Part shown: positions 33,594-42,911 of the stretch, piece by piece
How positions within the stretch are numbered: the stretch's first letter is position 1
Layout of the letters: each line of letters starts with the position of its first letter
Origin: JAWVFM01 sp963739355
GTDB lineage: Bacteria > Actinomycetota > Thermoleophilia > Solirubrobacterales > 70-9
Direction of reading: 5' to 3'
Length of the DNA: 64,000 nucleotides
NCBI GenBank assembly: GCA_963739355.1
Contig: CAVUAD010000005.1
Span: 539,961 to 603,960, forward strand
Position numbers and translations under genes: made by a program
Notes under the pieces: model-generated
Told to the model about the DNA's origin: nothing
The model's database searches: none
Seen by the model: only the letters and a program-made list of their open reading frames with translations

Positions 33594-34283
33594 ATGATCG
33601 AGTTCATCTTCTCGGCAACCTGGGGGCTGATCAAGTTCGTCATCCCTCGCCTCCACAAGATCCTCTGGTTCCTCATCGCGTTCGGTGCGGCGGCCGCAGT
33701 CTGGGCGGGCATGGCCGGGCCTCTCAGGTCCGTCCTGGAGAGCGTTTTCGGCGACGGGATCGCTCGCTCGCCCCGCGCTGACGGGTCCCCGCTGGTGGTC
33801 GCGCTGTTCATAGCTATCCCCACGCTCATCGGCGTCTACCTTCTGCGCCGGCGACGGTCTTCGGTCTACGAGCGGTTCTCCCAAGGCGAGGCGACCAGGC
33901 GAGACGTCTATCTGGCGACCGCGCTGCCCTGGGGCGCTTTCTTCCTCGGAGCCGGTCTCGCATTCGTCGCCGGCGGGATCGCGACGGGCAACGACTTGAA
34001 GAAGCACCAGGACGTCGATCCGGGTGTTACGACGACGTTGCTCGGACTTCTCCTCACCGCACTGTGCCTTGCGGTAGTTGCCTGGTGGACGAACCGGGGG
34101 TTGTCTGGCGGAGGTCCATACCCTGACGCCCAGCCGATGGTCCACGACGAGGAACTCACGGGACCAGTTCCAGCGGCACCGACCGGAAGCCTCGACAAGA
34201 ACGCGTGGGCGACCGAGGGACGGATCGAGTTCGGCTCCGATCGTGGCGCTGCGTCAGAGGAGCCGAGGAGCGACGGCTCCTAG
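33594..34283 (+). CDS. Four-helix membrane protein, unknown
   Basis: A 229-residue protein with four hydrophobic segments (LHKILWFLIAFGAAAAVWAGMAG, SPLVVALFIAIPTLIGVYLL, ALPWGAFFLGAGLAFVAGGIA, TTTLLGLLLTALCLAVVAWW) and a hydrophilic acidic C-terminal tail. No family recognised. It lies inside the segment bounded by the STAS-derived direct repeats and may belong functionally with the NACHT protein; that link is by position only. Confidence 0.65.
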   Translation: MIEFIFSATWGLIKFVIPRLHKILWFLIAFGAAAAVWAGMAGPLRSVLESVFGDGIARSPRADGSPLVVALFIAIPTLIGVYLLRRRRSSVYERFSQGEATRRDVYLATALPWGAFFLGAGLAFVAGGIATGNDLKKHQDVDPGVTTTLLGLLLTALCLAVVAWWTNRGLSGGGPYPDAQPMVHDEELTGPVPAAPTGSLDKNAWATEGRIEFGSDRGAASEEPRSDGS

Positions 34284-34493
34284 CGGCTGCTTCAGGCAGG
34301 CTTCCTGCTCGTCCAGCGCGCGCTCGCGGGCGCGCCGTTTGGATACGCCGAGGACCATGATGACGAGGCTCACCGCCGCGGGCGAGGCAACCGCGGCCAC
34401 ACGCCATCCCCGTGGACAACCTCAGGACAATGTTCGGGCGAAATTGGGAGCGCGGCGGCGGGGAGGTCTTGGCCTAGCGGCTTCATACTGACT

Positions 34494-34635
34494 TTGCGGC
34501 GGTCTGACCCTTGCTGCTTCGCGCGAGGCCGGGACCGCGACCTTCGAGCTCGCGGGTGAGCTCGAGCTCGCAAACAGCGCGATCGTGACCCAGGAGCTCG
34601 AGCGGCTCGAGCGGTCCGGCACGCGGATCGTGATC
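34494..34635 (+). pseudogene. Truncated duplicate of the STAS gene (right direct repeat)
   Basis: The segment encodes GLTLAASREAGTATFELAGELELANSAIVTQELERLERSGTRIVI in a frame matching the STAS protein at 28521, then similarity stops before the IDSSG phosphorylation site. It has no start codon of its own. The flanking bases from 34284 to 34493 show no recognisable gene beyond a possible short minus-strand hydrophobic frame. Confidence 0.85.
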
Positions 34636-34660
34636 CCCGACGGCTGGCCTTATCCGCGGT

Positions 34661-35479
34661 CTAGGTGGAGCCGATCCCGACCGCGCTGAAGCCGCCGTCG
34701 ACGCGGAGGACCTGCCCGGAGATCGCCCTGGCGGCGTCGGAGAGCAGGAAGCAGACGACGTCCGCGACCGCCTCGGCGTCCCTCGGGTCCCAGCCGAGTG
34801 GCGCTCGCGCGCCCCATTCGCCGGCGAGCTCGGAAAAGCCCGGAATTCCACTCGCGGCCGCTGTCTCGATCGGACCCGCGGACACGAGATTTGAGCGGAT
34901 GCCCCGCGGGCCGAGGTCCCGGCAGACATACCTGTTGACGGACTCGAGCGCTGCCTTGGCGACGCCCATCCAGTCGTAGGCCGGCCAAGCGACACTCGCG
35001 TCGAAGTCGAGGCCGACGATCGAGCCGCCGTGAGGCATGAACGGGGCAGCCATCTCGGCGAGCGCTTTCAGCGAGTAGGCGCTGGTCTGGAACGCGAGCG
35101 CGGCGCTTTCGGCAGGCGTCTCGAGGAATGCGCCACCGAGCGCGTCGGCGGGCGCGAATGCGATCGCGTGCAGGAGGCCGTCGATCGTGCCCCAACGCTC
35201 GCCGAGTTGCTCGGCGAGGCGCGTCAGATCATGCGGCTCGTTGACGTCGAGCTCGAGCACTTCGGGGACTGGGGACAGCGCCCGAGCCGAGCGCTCGGTC
35301 ATCCGGCGCGTACGCCCAAAGCCGGTGAGCAGCACCTCCGCGCCCAGTGCCTGCGCACGCGCGGCGACGGCGAAGGCGATCGAGCGGCGCGTCATCACGC
35401 CGGTAAGGAGCAGGCGCTTGCCCGACAGAGGTTCGGCGCTTGCCACCTGGGCCGGCAGCGGTGCAGCCGCGGCGCTCAC
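34661..35479 (-). CDS. fabI: Enoyl-ACP reductase, FabI type
   Basis: A 272-residue FabI: LTGVMTRRSIAFAVAARAQALGAEVLLTG (the FabI-style nucleotide site), LLHAIAFAP, the catalytic Tyr-x6-Lys in YDWMGVAK, and SGQVLRVDGGFSAVG at the end. It reduces trans-2-enoyl-ACP to acyl-ACP with NADH, the last step of each elongation cycle. GTG at 35479 overlaps the stop of the dehydratase gene (GTGA); the frame upstream of it is antisense-like filler. Last gene of the fatty-acid operon. Confidence 0.92.
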   Translation of the reverse strand: MSAAAAPLPAQVASAEPLSGKRLLLTGVMTRRSIAFAVAARAQALGAEVLLTGFGRTRRMTERSARALSPVPEVLELDVNEPHDLTRLAEQLGERWGTIDGLLHAIAFAPADALGGAFLETPAESAALAFQTSAYSLKALAEMAAPFMPHGGSIVGLDFDASVAWPAYDWMGVAKAALESVNRYVCRDLGPRGIRSNLVSAGPIETAAASGIPGFSELAGEWGARAPLGWDPRDAEAVADVVCFLLSDAARAISGQVLRVDGGFSAVGIGST

Positions 35480-36063
35480 AGGAGCACCTGCGAGACGGTT
35501 CCATCCTCGGCGACGAGCACCGGGTCGAGGCTCGTCGCCGGGGTCGAGGCGCTCCGCGGCGCGTGCTCTGTGATCGCCGGGGCTCCACGAGCGGCGTCTG
35601 CGCGTCGCCATAGGAGCTCGACCATCGCCCGCACCCGCAGCCGCTCGTCTGGTCCCTCGACGCGGCACTCGCAGGCCACGAGCCCCGAGACCCCGTCGAG
35701 CTTGCGCAGTTCGGCGATCCGCGCGCGCATGGAGATCGCCTCGCCGACGTAGACCGGTCGCTTGAAGGTCGCTTCCCTGATTCGGCGCAGCGCCACGACC
35801 CGCTCGGGGTCGAGCGGCAACGCTCCAACGGCCATCGAGAGGACGAGGAGGCCGTGTCCGATCGGCCTGCCAAACGGACTCGTCGCAGCCCAGTCCGGGT
35901 CGACGTGAACCGGGTGCTGGTCTCCGGTCAGCCCGGCAAAGGCGACGACATCCTCGGCGCGAACCGGCACCGGCTCGCTGCGGTGCTCGAGTCCGGTTTC
36001 GAGCTGCTCGAAGGGCAGCGCGAACATGTCGGCGCGAGGCTCGATCTGGGTACTACCGCTCAT
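35476..36063 (-). CDS. MaoC-like hot-dog dehydratase
   Basis: A 195-residue hot-dog protein with the hydratase motif AFAGLTGDQHPVHVDP (Asp and His catalytic pair) and FGRPIGHGLLVLSMAVGALP. In this operon it most likely dehydrates 3-hydroxyacyl-ACP, taking the place of FabZ/FabA, neither of which is present. ATG at 36063 has GGAGGAGT just upstream and overlaps the SGNH gene by 11 bases. Confidence 0.85.
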   Translation of the reverse strand: MSGSTQIEPRADMFALPFEQLETGLEHRSEPVPVRAEDVVAFAGLTGDQHPVHVDPDWAATSPFGRPIGHGLLVLSMAVGALPLDPERVVALRRIREATFKRPVYVGEAISMRARIAELRKLDGVSGLVACECRVEGPDERLRVRAMVELLWRRADAARGAPAITEHAPRSASTPATSLDPVLVAEDGTVSQVLL

Positions 36064-36709
36064 GACTCCTCCAATGGGTCGAGGTTGCGGGTTGGGGCAG
36101 GAGCTCCTCGAGCGCCTGCCGGAACGTCTCGGCCGCGCGGAGGTGACCGGTATCCGAAGGATGGAGTCCGTCCGTCGCATAGTTGCCACGGTCGGCGCGC
36201 CCGGGGTGGCGGTGGAGCTCGATGCAATGGACCCCGTGGCGATCGGCGCTCTCGCGAATGCTTCTGTTGAGCTCCGCCAGGCCTCGCTCGATCCTCCCGC
36301 GCGTCCGCGGGCGCAGCATCGGCGGAGCCACCGCGGGATAGGTCGCGGTCACCAGCACCGCACGGGGCAGGCCTTGCCGCAGCGCGTGCAGCATCCCGTC
36401 GTAGCAGGCGGCGAAGCCGGCGAGCTCCGGCCGGACCGATCGGATGACGTCGTTGCCACCGCAGACGAGCGTCACGAGGTCGGGGCCCTGCGCGAGCGCG
36501 CAGGGGAGCTGCTCGCTCTCGACGTCCGCTGCGGTGGCGCCGGCCCGCGCGAGCAGCTGGAGGTCGAGCGGGCGGTCGTAGCTCTCGAGCAAGAGCTCGG
36601 GCCACGCGCGCTCCTCCTCTCCGGTGCCGCAGGTGAAGCTGTCGCCCAGCGCTGCCCATCGGGTTGTGCCGGGTCGGGCCGCCGCAGCGAGATGTTGCAC
36701 GGCGCTCAT
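36053..36709 (-). CDS. SGNH/GDSL hydrolase
   Basis: A 218-residue SGNH esterase. Block I ALGDSFTCGTGEE has the nucleophile Ser, block III CGGNDVIRS has the Asn, and block V DGLHPSDTGH has the Asp/His pair. No signal peptide is visible, so it is probably cytosolic. Within a fatty-acid synthesis operon it may act as a TesA-like thioesterase or lysophospholipase; the substrate is inferred from context. It is coupled by ATGA to the carboxyltransferase gene. Confidence 0.85.
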   Translation of the reverse strand: MSAVQHLAAAARPGTTRWAALGDSFTCGTGEEERAWPELLLESYDRPLDLQLLARAGATAADVESEQLPCALAQGPDLVTLVCGGNDVIRSVRPELAGFAACYDGMLHALRQGLPRAVLVTATYPAVAPPMLRPRTRGRIERGLAELNRSIRESADRHGVHCIELHRHPGRADRGNYATDGLHPSDTGHLRAAETFRQALEELLPQPATSTHWRSHER

Positions 36710-38145
36710 CGCGAACGCCTCCTGTTCCCGAGGGCCCCGAACGCCGCGATCAGCCGCTCCCGCGTCTGTGCCGGCTCGACGAGCTCATCGACGATGCCGG
36801 CCCCGACCGCGACTTCGACGGTCGTGTGCTCGGCCGCATAGGCGTCGGCGAGCCGCTCGCGCAGCTCTCCGGGGTGCTCCGCCGCGGCCAGCTCGCGTCC
36901 GTGCTTGACGCCGACCGCCTGCGACGACGCCATGATCCCGATCTCGGCCGTCGGCCACGCAAGCACGAGGTCGGCGCCCAGCGCCCGCGAGTTCATCGTG
37001 ATGAAGGCGCCGCCGAAGCCCTTCCTGAGCACCACGGTGACCCGCGGCACGGTCGCCCCCGCAAAAGCGCGGACAAGGTGCGAGCCGTAGCGGATGACGC
37101 CGCGCCGCTCCTCAACGGTGCCGGGCATGAAGCCTGGCGTGTCCTCCAAGACGACGAGCGCGATCCCAAAGCGGTCGCAGAGGTCGATGAACCAGGCGCC
37201 CTTCTCGGAGCTCGCCGAATCGAGCACGCCGGCAAGGTGCCGCGGCTGGTTGGCGAGGACGCCGATTGGCCGCCCCCCCAGCCGGGCGAGGGCGACGAAC
37301 AGGTTTGGCGCCCAGGCCGGCGCCAGCTCGAGGACCGAATCAGCGTCGGCGATCGCCTCGGCAACCGCTCCGACGTCGTAGACGCGGCGCTTCGAGGAAG
37401 GGACCAGCGAGCCGGGGTCGCGGTGCGGTGCGGGCGCGGAGGGGGATTGGGGAGGAGGCTCGTCGCTGTTTTGCGGCAGGTACGACAGCAGGGCTCGGAC
37501 GAGTGCGGCAGCTCCGGCTTCGCCCTCGGCCTGGAGGGTCGCGACGCCGTTCGAGGCGTGCACCGCCGCGCCGCCGAGCTGCTCCTTGCCGACGTGCTCG
37601 GCGAGCACCTCTCCGACGACCTTCGGACCGGTCAGGAACATGTTCGCCTCCCGGCACATGACGACCACGTCGGTGAGCGCGGGCGAGTAACAGCCACCTC
37701 CCGCTGAGGTGCCGTAGATGACCGAGATCTGCGGGATCCAGCCGTGGCTGCGCACGTGCTCGGTGAAGATCCGGCCATAGCCATCGAGTGCCGCGCTGCC
37801 CTCGTCCATGCGAGCGCCGCCGGAGTGGATCAGGCCAATCAGCGGCGCCCCCGACTGGCGCGCGGACTCCTGGACGCGGACGATCGTCGCTGCGTGCTCG
37901 GCTCCGAGCGAGCCTCCGAGGAAGGTCGGATCCTGCGCGTAGACGAAGACCGGCCGGCCTTCGATCGCGGCGCTGCCGGCCAGCAGGCCGTCGCCCGCCT
38001 GGCTGCGCCGGGAGCCGATCGAGCTGACGCCGCTGCGCACCGCCCGGAACGTGCCCGGATCGCACAGCGCCTCGATCCGTGCGAGTGGCAGCTCGTCGGG
38101 CGGTGCCGGCGCGGCCTGCACGTCGGTGGCTGTCGCCCCGGCCAC
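36706..38145 (-). CDS. Acyl-CoA carboxylase carboxyltransferase (beta-type, AccD-AccA fused plan)
   Basis: A 479-residue biotin-dependent carboxyltransferase with two crotonase-like halves. The first includes IGLIHSGGARMDEGSAALDGYGRIF and YGTSAGGGCYSPALTDVVVM; the second has VLEDTPGFMPGTVEERRGVIRYG and RKGFGGAFITMNSRALGADLVLAWP. It transfers carboxylate from biotin to acetyl-CoA or a longer acyl-CoA, supplying malonyl-CoA to the operon. No biotin carboxylase/BCCP gene is in the window. GTG at 38145 abuts the fabF stop. Confidence 0.88.
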   Translation of the reverse strand: MAGATATDVQAAPAPPDELPLARIEALCDPGTFRAVRSGVSSIGSRRSQAGDGLLAGSAAIEGRPVFVYAQDPTFLGGSLGAEHAATIVRVQESARQSGAPLIGLIHSGGARMDEGSAALDGYGRIFTEHVRSHGWIPQISVIYGTSAGGGCYSPALTDVVVMCREANMFLTGPKVVGEVLAEHVGKEQLGGAAVHASNGVATLQAEGEAGAAALVRALLSYLPQNSDEPPPQSPSAPAPHRDPGSLVPSSKRRVYDVGAVAEAIADADSVLELAPAWAPNLFVALARLGGRPIGVLANQPRHLAGVLDSASSEKGAWFIDLCDRFGIALVVLEDTPGFMPGTVEERRGVIRYGSHLVRAFAGATVPRVTVVLRKGFGGAFITMNSRALGADLVLAWPTAEIGIMASSQAVGVKHGRELAAAEHPGELRERLADAYAAEHTTVEVAVGAGIVDELVEPAQTRERLIAAFGALGNRRRSR

Positions 38146-39345
38146 CTAGGCCGCCTCGAGGCAGAGGACCGCGTTGTGTCCGCCAAAGCCGAACGAGTTC
38201 GAGATCGCGCGCAGCGGTCGCGCGGTTTCGCGGAGGGGGCGGGGCCCGTCTGGAACGTAGTCCAAGTCGAGCTCCGGGTCCGGCTCGTCCAGGCCCAGGG
38301 TCGGCGGCGCGACGCGCTGCTTCAAGGCGAGCACGGTCACGGCCGCTTCGACCGCGCCGGCGGCCCCGAGGGTATGCCCGACTGCGGACTTCGTCGACGA
38401 GACCGGCAGCGCCGCCGCATGGTCGCCCAACGCCCGCTTCAGCGCCATCGTCTCCGACCGGTCGTTGAGTGGCGTCGAGGTGCCGTGTGCGTTGACGTAG
38501 TCGAGGTCGGCCGGCTCCCAGCCGGCGTCGGCGAGCGCCTGCTCGATAGCCCGGGCCGAGCCCTCGCCCTCGGGCTGCGGCGCCGTCAGATGGTGAGCGT
38601 CGGCCGTCGCCGCGTAGCCCGAGATCCAGCCGAGGACCTCCGCGCCGCGGGCACGAGCGAGGCCTTCGCTCTCCAGCACGAGCGCGCCGGCGCCCTCGGC
38701 GAGCACGAACCCGTCCCGGCGGCGGTCGAAGGGACGGCTGACCCCGCTCTTCGACGTGGCTCCCATGCCCGCGAAGGCCGCATGCGCGAGTGGCGTGATG
38801 CTCGCCTCGGCCCCCCCGACCACACAGGCTTCGACGACTCCGTGGCGGACCAGCCTGTAGCCGTTGCCCACCGCGTGCGCGCCCGCCGCACAGGCGGAGA
38901 CGGTCCCATAGCTCTCGCCCTTGAGCCCATGGCGCATGGCGACCGTGCCGCTCGCGGCGTTGGCCATCATCAACGGCACCGCGAGCGGCGAGAGCGCCTC
39001 GCCGCCACGCTCGCGCAGGACGTCGTGTTGGCTTTCGATGGTGGCGAGGCCGCCGATCCCGGTGCCGATCAGGCAGCCGATCCGCTCAGGCGGGCACGGC
39101 AACCCTCCGGGCCAGCCGGCTTGGTCGATGGCCTCCGCAGCGGCGCCGATCGCGAGCTGTGTGAAGCGATCCGCCCGACGCCGCTCCTTCTTCGTGAGGA
39201 GCTCCTCGGCGTTGAAAGCCGAGCACACCCCGACGCCGTCCTCGATGCCGACATCGCCTGCGCACCAGCGACTGAGAAGGGTTTCGGCGCCGACGCCAAG
39301 CGGGGTGATGGCGCCGACGCCGGTGATGGCGACCCGGGGCCTCAT
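38146..39345 (-). CDS. fabF: 3-oxoacyl-ACP synthase II (FabF)
   Basis: A 399-residue KAS II condensing enzyme with the Cys-His-His triad: VSACAAGAHAVG (nucleophile), NAHGTSTPLND, and KSAVGHTLGAAG. It elongates acyl-ACP with malonyl-ACP. ATG at 39345 overlaps the ACP stop (ATGA). Confidence 0.93.
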   Translation of the reverse strand: MRPRVAITGVGAITPLGVGAETLLSRWCAGDVGIEDGVGVCSAFNAEELLTKKERRRADRFTQLAIGAAAEAIDQAGWPGGLPCPPERIGCLIGTGIGGLATIESQHDVLRERGGEALSPLAVPLMMANAASGTVAMRHGLKGESYGTVSACAAGAHAVGNGYRLVRHGVVEACVVGGAEASITPLAHAAFAGMGATSKSGVSRPFDRRRDGFVLAEGAGALVLESEGLARARGAEVLGWISGYAATADAHHLTAPQPEGEGSARAIEQALADAGWEPADLDYVNAHGTSTPLNDRSETMALKRALGDHAAALPVSSTKSAVGHTLGAAGAVEAAVTVLALKQRVAPPTLGLDEPDPELDLDYVPDGPRPLRETARPLRAISNSFGFGGHNAVLCLEAA

Positions 39346-39602
39346 GCCGAGGGCAGTTCCTTGATGACCAGCTTCACGGCGTCGCCAACGGTCTTCATCT
39401 CGAACATGTCCTGCTCGCGCAGCTCGACGCCGTACTCCTCCTCGATCACCTGCGCTAGCTCGACGAGGTCGAGCGAGTCGACATCGAGCTCCTCCCATGT
39501 CGACTCGGCGCTGATCTGGGACTCCTCGGCGCCGAACTCGACCAGGGCACCTCGGATGCGGGCCTCGAGCTCGGCCGCCGTTGCGGTCTTCGTCTCACTC
39601 AT
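39342..39602 (-). CDS. acpP: Acyl carrier protein
   Basis: An 86-residue acidic ACP with the phosphopantetheine site in ELDVDSLDLVELAQ. AAAGGA precedes the ATG at 39602 by about 7 bases. It lies between fabG and fabF, as in many type II systems. Confidence 0.93.
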   Translation of the reverse strand: MSETKTATAAELEARIRGALVEFGAEESQISAESTWEELDVDSLDLVELAQVIEEEYGVELREQDMFEMKTVGDAVKLVIKELPSA

Positions 39603-39637
39603 GTCACTGTCCTTTCGGTTGATTTCTCGAGCGGTGG

Positions 39638-40363
39638 TCATGCGGTCAGTCCGCCGTCGACCGTCAGCGTCGACCCGGTCACGTATGAGGCCTCGTCGCA
39701 GGCGAGGAAGCCGATGCACGCGGCGACCTCCTCGGGAAGGCCCGCGCGCCGGGCGGGAATCGCGTCAGTGAGCCCGGAAGCGAGGCTCCCGGAGGTCAGC
39801 CTCGTCTCGATCAGACCGGGCGCGACGACGTTCGCGGTAATTCCACGACGCGCAACCTCAGAGGCAACCGTCCGGGTCATCGCCTCGAGGCCCGCCTTGG
39901 CGGCGGCGTAGTTGGCCTGTCCCGGGTTGGCGCGGCGGCCGACGATGGAACCCACGTTCACGATTCGCCCCCAGCGCGCGCGGAGCATGGGCCCGAGCGC
40001 GCGGCGCGTCATCCGAAAGGCACCCGAGAGATTGGTCGCGAGGACGTCGTCCCAGGTTTCGTCCGCCATGCGCGGCGAGAGGGAGTCGCGTGTGATCCCG
40101 GCGTTGTTGACAAGCACGTCGACGCGGCCCCAGTCGCGCTCGAGCGCCCCAAACACCGTCTCGGGGGCCAGCGGGTCGCTCACATCGGCGCAGACGACCA
40201 CGGCCTCGCCGCCGGAGCCGCGCACGGCCGCGGCGACCTCCTCGGCTTGCGCCTCCGACGCACGTGCCACGAGCGCGACGCGCATCCCGCGCCGTGCGAG
40301 CTCGTGCGCGGTTGCGGCTCCGATCCCGCGGGAAGCACCGGTGATGAGCGCGGTCCGCGTCAT
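39638..40363 (-). CDS. fabG: 3-oxoacyl-ACP reductase (FabG)
   Basis: A 241-residue SDR: TGASRGIGAATAHELA, NNAGITRDSL, catalytic YAAAK and TGSTLTVDGGLTA at the end, all typical of FabG. It reduces 3-oxoacyl-ACP with NADPH. ATG at 40363 overlaps the fabH stop (ATGA). Confidence 0.92.
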   Translation of the reverse strand: MTRTALITGASRGIGAATAHELARRGMRVALVARASEAQAEEVAAAVRGSGGEAVVVCADVSDPLAPETVFGALERDWGRVDVLVNNAGITRDSLSPRMADETWDDVLATNLSGAFRMTRRALGPMLRARWGRIVNVGSIVGRRANPGQANYAAAKAGLEAMTRTVASEVARRGITANVVAPGLIETRLTSGSLASGLTDAIPARRAGLPEEVAACIGFLACDEASYVTGSTLTVDGGLTA

Positions 40364-41358
40364 CCGACCTCGCCGCCCCATGTCGTGAGGCAGGCGCCCC
40401 AAAGGAACCCGGCCCCGAATGCGGCGAGCAGCAGTCGCGCGCCCGGCTGCAGCCTTCCGTCGGCGGCCGCCTCGCTGAGCGCGAGGGGAAGGCTCGCCGC
40501 GGAAGTGTTGCCCAGGGTCTCGATGCAGTCGACGACGCGGTCGGCGGGAAGGCCGACCCGCTCGCCGACGGCCGCCGTGATCCGTGCGTTCGCCTGGTGG
40601 TAGATGAAGAGGTCGACGTCATCGATCACCAGGCCGCTCCCGGCGAGCACCTCCTCGGTAATCCCGCTCAGCCCGTCGACCGCCGCGCGGAAGGTGTCCT
40701 GGCCCCGCATCCTGATGAGGTGGTCGGGAGGGCCCAGCACGAGACACTCGGCGTCGCTCGCGTCGCTTCGCATCTCGATCATCTCGATCGCCCCCGCCCC
40801 GCCGGCAGAGATCACGGCGGCGCCGGCTCCGTCGGCGAACAGTCCCGCGGTCTTGCGGTCGCGGTGATCGACGAAGCGCGAGCAGAAATCGGCTCCGACG
40901 ACGAGCGCGTGACGCGCGCGTCCGCTCTCGATGTGGCCGGTGGCGAGCGCGAGCCCGCTGAGAAAGCCCGTGCAGGCGGCGCCGATATCACAGGCGAGTG
41001 CCGAGCCGGCGCCGATCGCGCCGGCGACAAGCGGGGCCGCATTCGGAAGCGTTCGATCGGGTGACGATGTGGCGACGAGCACCAGGTCGAGGTCTGCGCC
41101 TGCCACGCCGGCCGCCGCAAGCGCCCTTTCGGCCGCCGCGGTCGCGAGCTCCGTCAGGCTTTCGTCAGGACCTGCGTGGCGCCGTTCGCGGATTCCGGTG
41201 CGGTGCTCGATCCACCCCGGCTCGACCCCGATCCGGGCGGCGATCTCCTTGCTCGTCACCACGCGACGAGGGAGCGCGGTGCCAATGGATGCAATCGAGG
41301 CCGTCGTCGCGACCGAGCGCGCCGTGTCGCGCCGGCTCGGGTGGGCGGCCTCAAGCAT
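40360..41358 (-). CDS. fabH: 3-oxoacyl-ACP synthase III (FabH)
   Basis: A 332-residue KAS III. The catalytic Cys is in DIGAACTGFLSGL, the His in YHQANARI and the Asn in ETLGNTSAAS. It starts chains by condensing acyl-CoA with malonyl-ACP. Its ATG overlaps the end of fabD by 8 bases. Confidence 0.93.
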   Translation of the reverse strand: MLEAAHPSRRDTARSVATTASIASIGTALPRRVVTSKEIAARIGVEPGWIEHRTGIRERRHAGPDESLTELATAAAERALAAAGVAGADLDLVLVATSSPDRTLPNAAPLVAGAIGAGSALACDIGAACTGFLSGLALATGHIESGRARHALVVGADFCSRFVDHRDRKTAGLFADGAGAAVISAGGAGAIEMIEMRSDASDAECLVLGPPDHLIRMRGQDTFRAAVDGLSGITEEVLAGSGLVIDDVDLFIYHQANARITAAVGERVGLPADRVVDCIETLGNTSAASLPLALSEAAADGRLQPGARLLLAAFGAGFLWGACLTTWGGEVG

Positions 41359-42205
41359 TCGTGGCCTCCGGCACCGCCAGGGGGCTCGCGTCCATGGATG
41401 TTCGTGCCGTGCGACGGACGAGCACGCTCAACGCACGGCCCGGTCCGACTTCGATGCAGCGCTCGATGCCGTGCGCCTCGAGCGAGGCGACGACGTCGAT
41501 CCACCTCACCGGGTCGACGAGCGAGGCGGCAAGCTCCGTCCGGACCTCGCGGAAGGGAAGTCCGGACCTGCTGCTGAGGACGGGCACGGCCGGCTCGGCG
41601 ACGACCGTGTCTTCCAACACCGCTTCGAAGGCTTCGGCGGCCGGCCGCATGGCAGGCGAGTGAAAGGCCCCCGCGACCGGCAGGCGCTTGGTGCGCACGC
41701 CCTGCCCTCGGAGGCGTTCGGCGGCAAGCTGGAGCTCGCTGACCGGACCGGAAAGCACCGTTTGGGTCGGCGAGTTCAGGTTTGCGACGCAGAGGCCGGG
41801 ACAGCCTTCGATAGGGGTCAGCTGCTCGGCCGGCGCGCCGACCGCGAGCATCCCGCCGTCTCCGGCGCGCATGGCGGCCTCCGCCATCAGCTGTCCTCGC
41901 TTGGCGACCAGCCGGACGGCGTCGCGCCAGTCGAAGACGCGGGCGCAGGTCAGCGCCGCGATCTCGCCCAGCGAGTGCCCGGCGTGGACCGCCGCGCGAG
42001 AGGGCCGGGTCAGCTCGAAGGCGGTGAGGGAGGCGCAGAGGATCGCGAGCTGGTCGAACAGCGTGCCATCGCCGAAGCGCTCGAACGGATCGCAGCCGAG
42101 TATTGCGGTCGCCTCCGCGAGGAGCTCGGGACGGTATTCGGCGACGAGGCTGCGCCAATCGGCTGCGGGGGCGCCCTGGCCGGGGAACAAGAAGGCAGTT
42201 CGCAT
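41351..42205 (-). CDS. fabD: Malonyl-CoA:ACP transacylase (FabD)
   Basis: A 284-residue acyltransferase with FPGQGAP, the nucleophile in AGHSLGEIAAL, and GAFHSPAM with the catalytic His. It is the first gene of the fatty-acid operon proper, 94 bases downstream of the response regulator on the same strand. Confidence 0.92.
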   Translation of the reverse strand: MRTAFLFPGQGAPAADWRSLVAEYRPELLAEATAILGCDPFERFGDGTLFDQLAILCASLTAFELTRPSRAAVHAGHSLGEIAALTCARVFDWRDAVRLVAKRGQLMAEAAMRAGDGGMLAVGAPAEQLTPIEGCPGLCVANLNSPTQTVLSGPVSELQLAAERLRGQGVRTKRLPVAGAFHSPAMRPAAEAFEAVLEDTVVAEPAVPVLSSRSGLPFREVRTELAASLVDPVRWIDVVASLEAHGIERCIEVGPGRALSVLVRRTARTSMDASPLAVPEATNA

Positions 42206-42299
42206 CGGTCAGGACTACCGGCTCCGGCAGGTCCGGTTAGCGGCAGCGCAGGATCGAACCCCCGAACGGGGGGTGAGGTGACGACGAGCGGGGGGGCGC

Positions 42300-42911
42300 T
42301 TAGCCTCTGCTGAGGCCCAGGCGCTCCGCGTGACGCGCCGCTTCGGCGCGGTTGCGGACGTCGAGCTTGCGGTAGAGAGCGCTCGTGTAGTCCTTGACGG
42401 TGTGCGGCGACAGGTGCAAACGACGCGCGATCTCGCGATTCGTTGCGCCGCCGGCGAGGAGCTCCAGTACGTCGCGGTCGCGTCGTGTCAACTCCGGACT
42501 GGGCGGTTCTTCGGAGAGTGGTTCGAAGACCGTCATGCCACGTGCCACCATCCGCACCGCGGCGGTGACGTCCGCCGCCCTCGCATCCTTGGAGACGAAT
42601 CCAGCTGCGCCGGCAGCCCGTGCGGCTGCCGGCGAGATGCGGCCGGCGCCGGAGATCAGGAGGACCGCGGTCTGCGGTGAGATCGAGCGGATCTCCCCGC
42701 ACAGGTCCGCGCCCGATTCGCTGCCGAGGACCAGATCGAGCAGCGCGACATCGACGGGGCCGGCGCGGAGCTTGCGCAGGGCTTCATCGCGAGAGAAGGC
42801 GGACCCGCAGGAGCTGACCCACGGCTGCTTCGACAGCAACAGCTTGAAGCCCCAATGCACCACCTCGTGATCGTCGACGACGAGCACCGAGACATCGCCG
42901 CCGCCCTTCAT
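42300..42911 (-). CDS. LuxR-type (NarL/FixJ) response regulator
   Basis: A 203-residue regulator. The receiver domain has DDHEVVHWG, the phospho-acceptor Asp in ALLDLVLG and the Lys in FVSKDAR. The output domain is a LuxR-type HTH (LTRRDRDVLELLAGGATNREIARRLHLSPHTVKDYTSALYRKL). The ATG at 42911 overlaps the stop of the partner kinase (ATGA). It reads into the fatty-acid operon, so that operon is a candidate target. Confidence 0.9.
   Translation of the reverse strand: MKGGGDVSVLVVDDHEVVHWGFKLLLSKQPWVSSCGSAFSRDEALRKLRAGPVDVALLDLVLGSESGADLCGEIRSISPQTAVLLISGAGRISPAAARAAGAAGFVSKDARAADVTAAVRMVARGMTVFEPLSEEPPSPELTRRDRDVLELLAGGATNREIARRLHLSPHTVKDYTSALYRKLDVRNRAEAARHAERLGLSRG

Noticed and set aside
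34284..34493. A short minus-strand membrane gene with a basic tail (LVIMVLGVSKRRARERALDEQE)
   Set aside because: It has no convincing start or ribosome site and sits beside a recombination scar; possibly a gene end, but not supportable.
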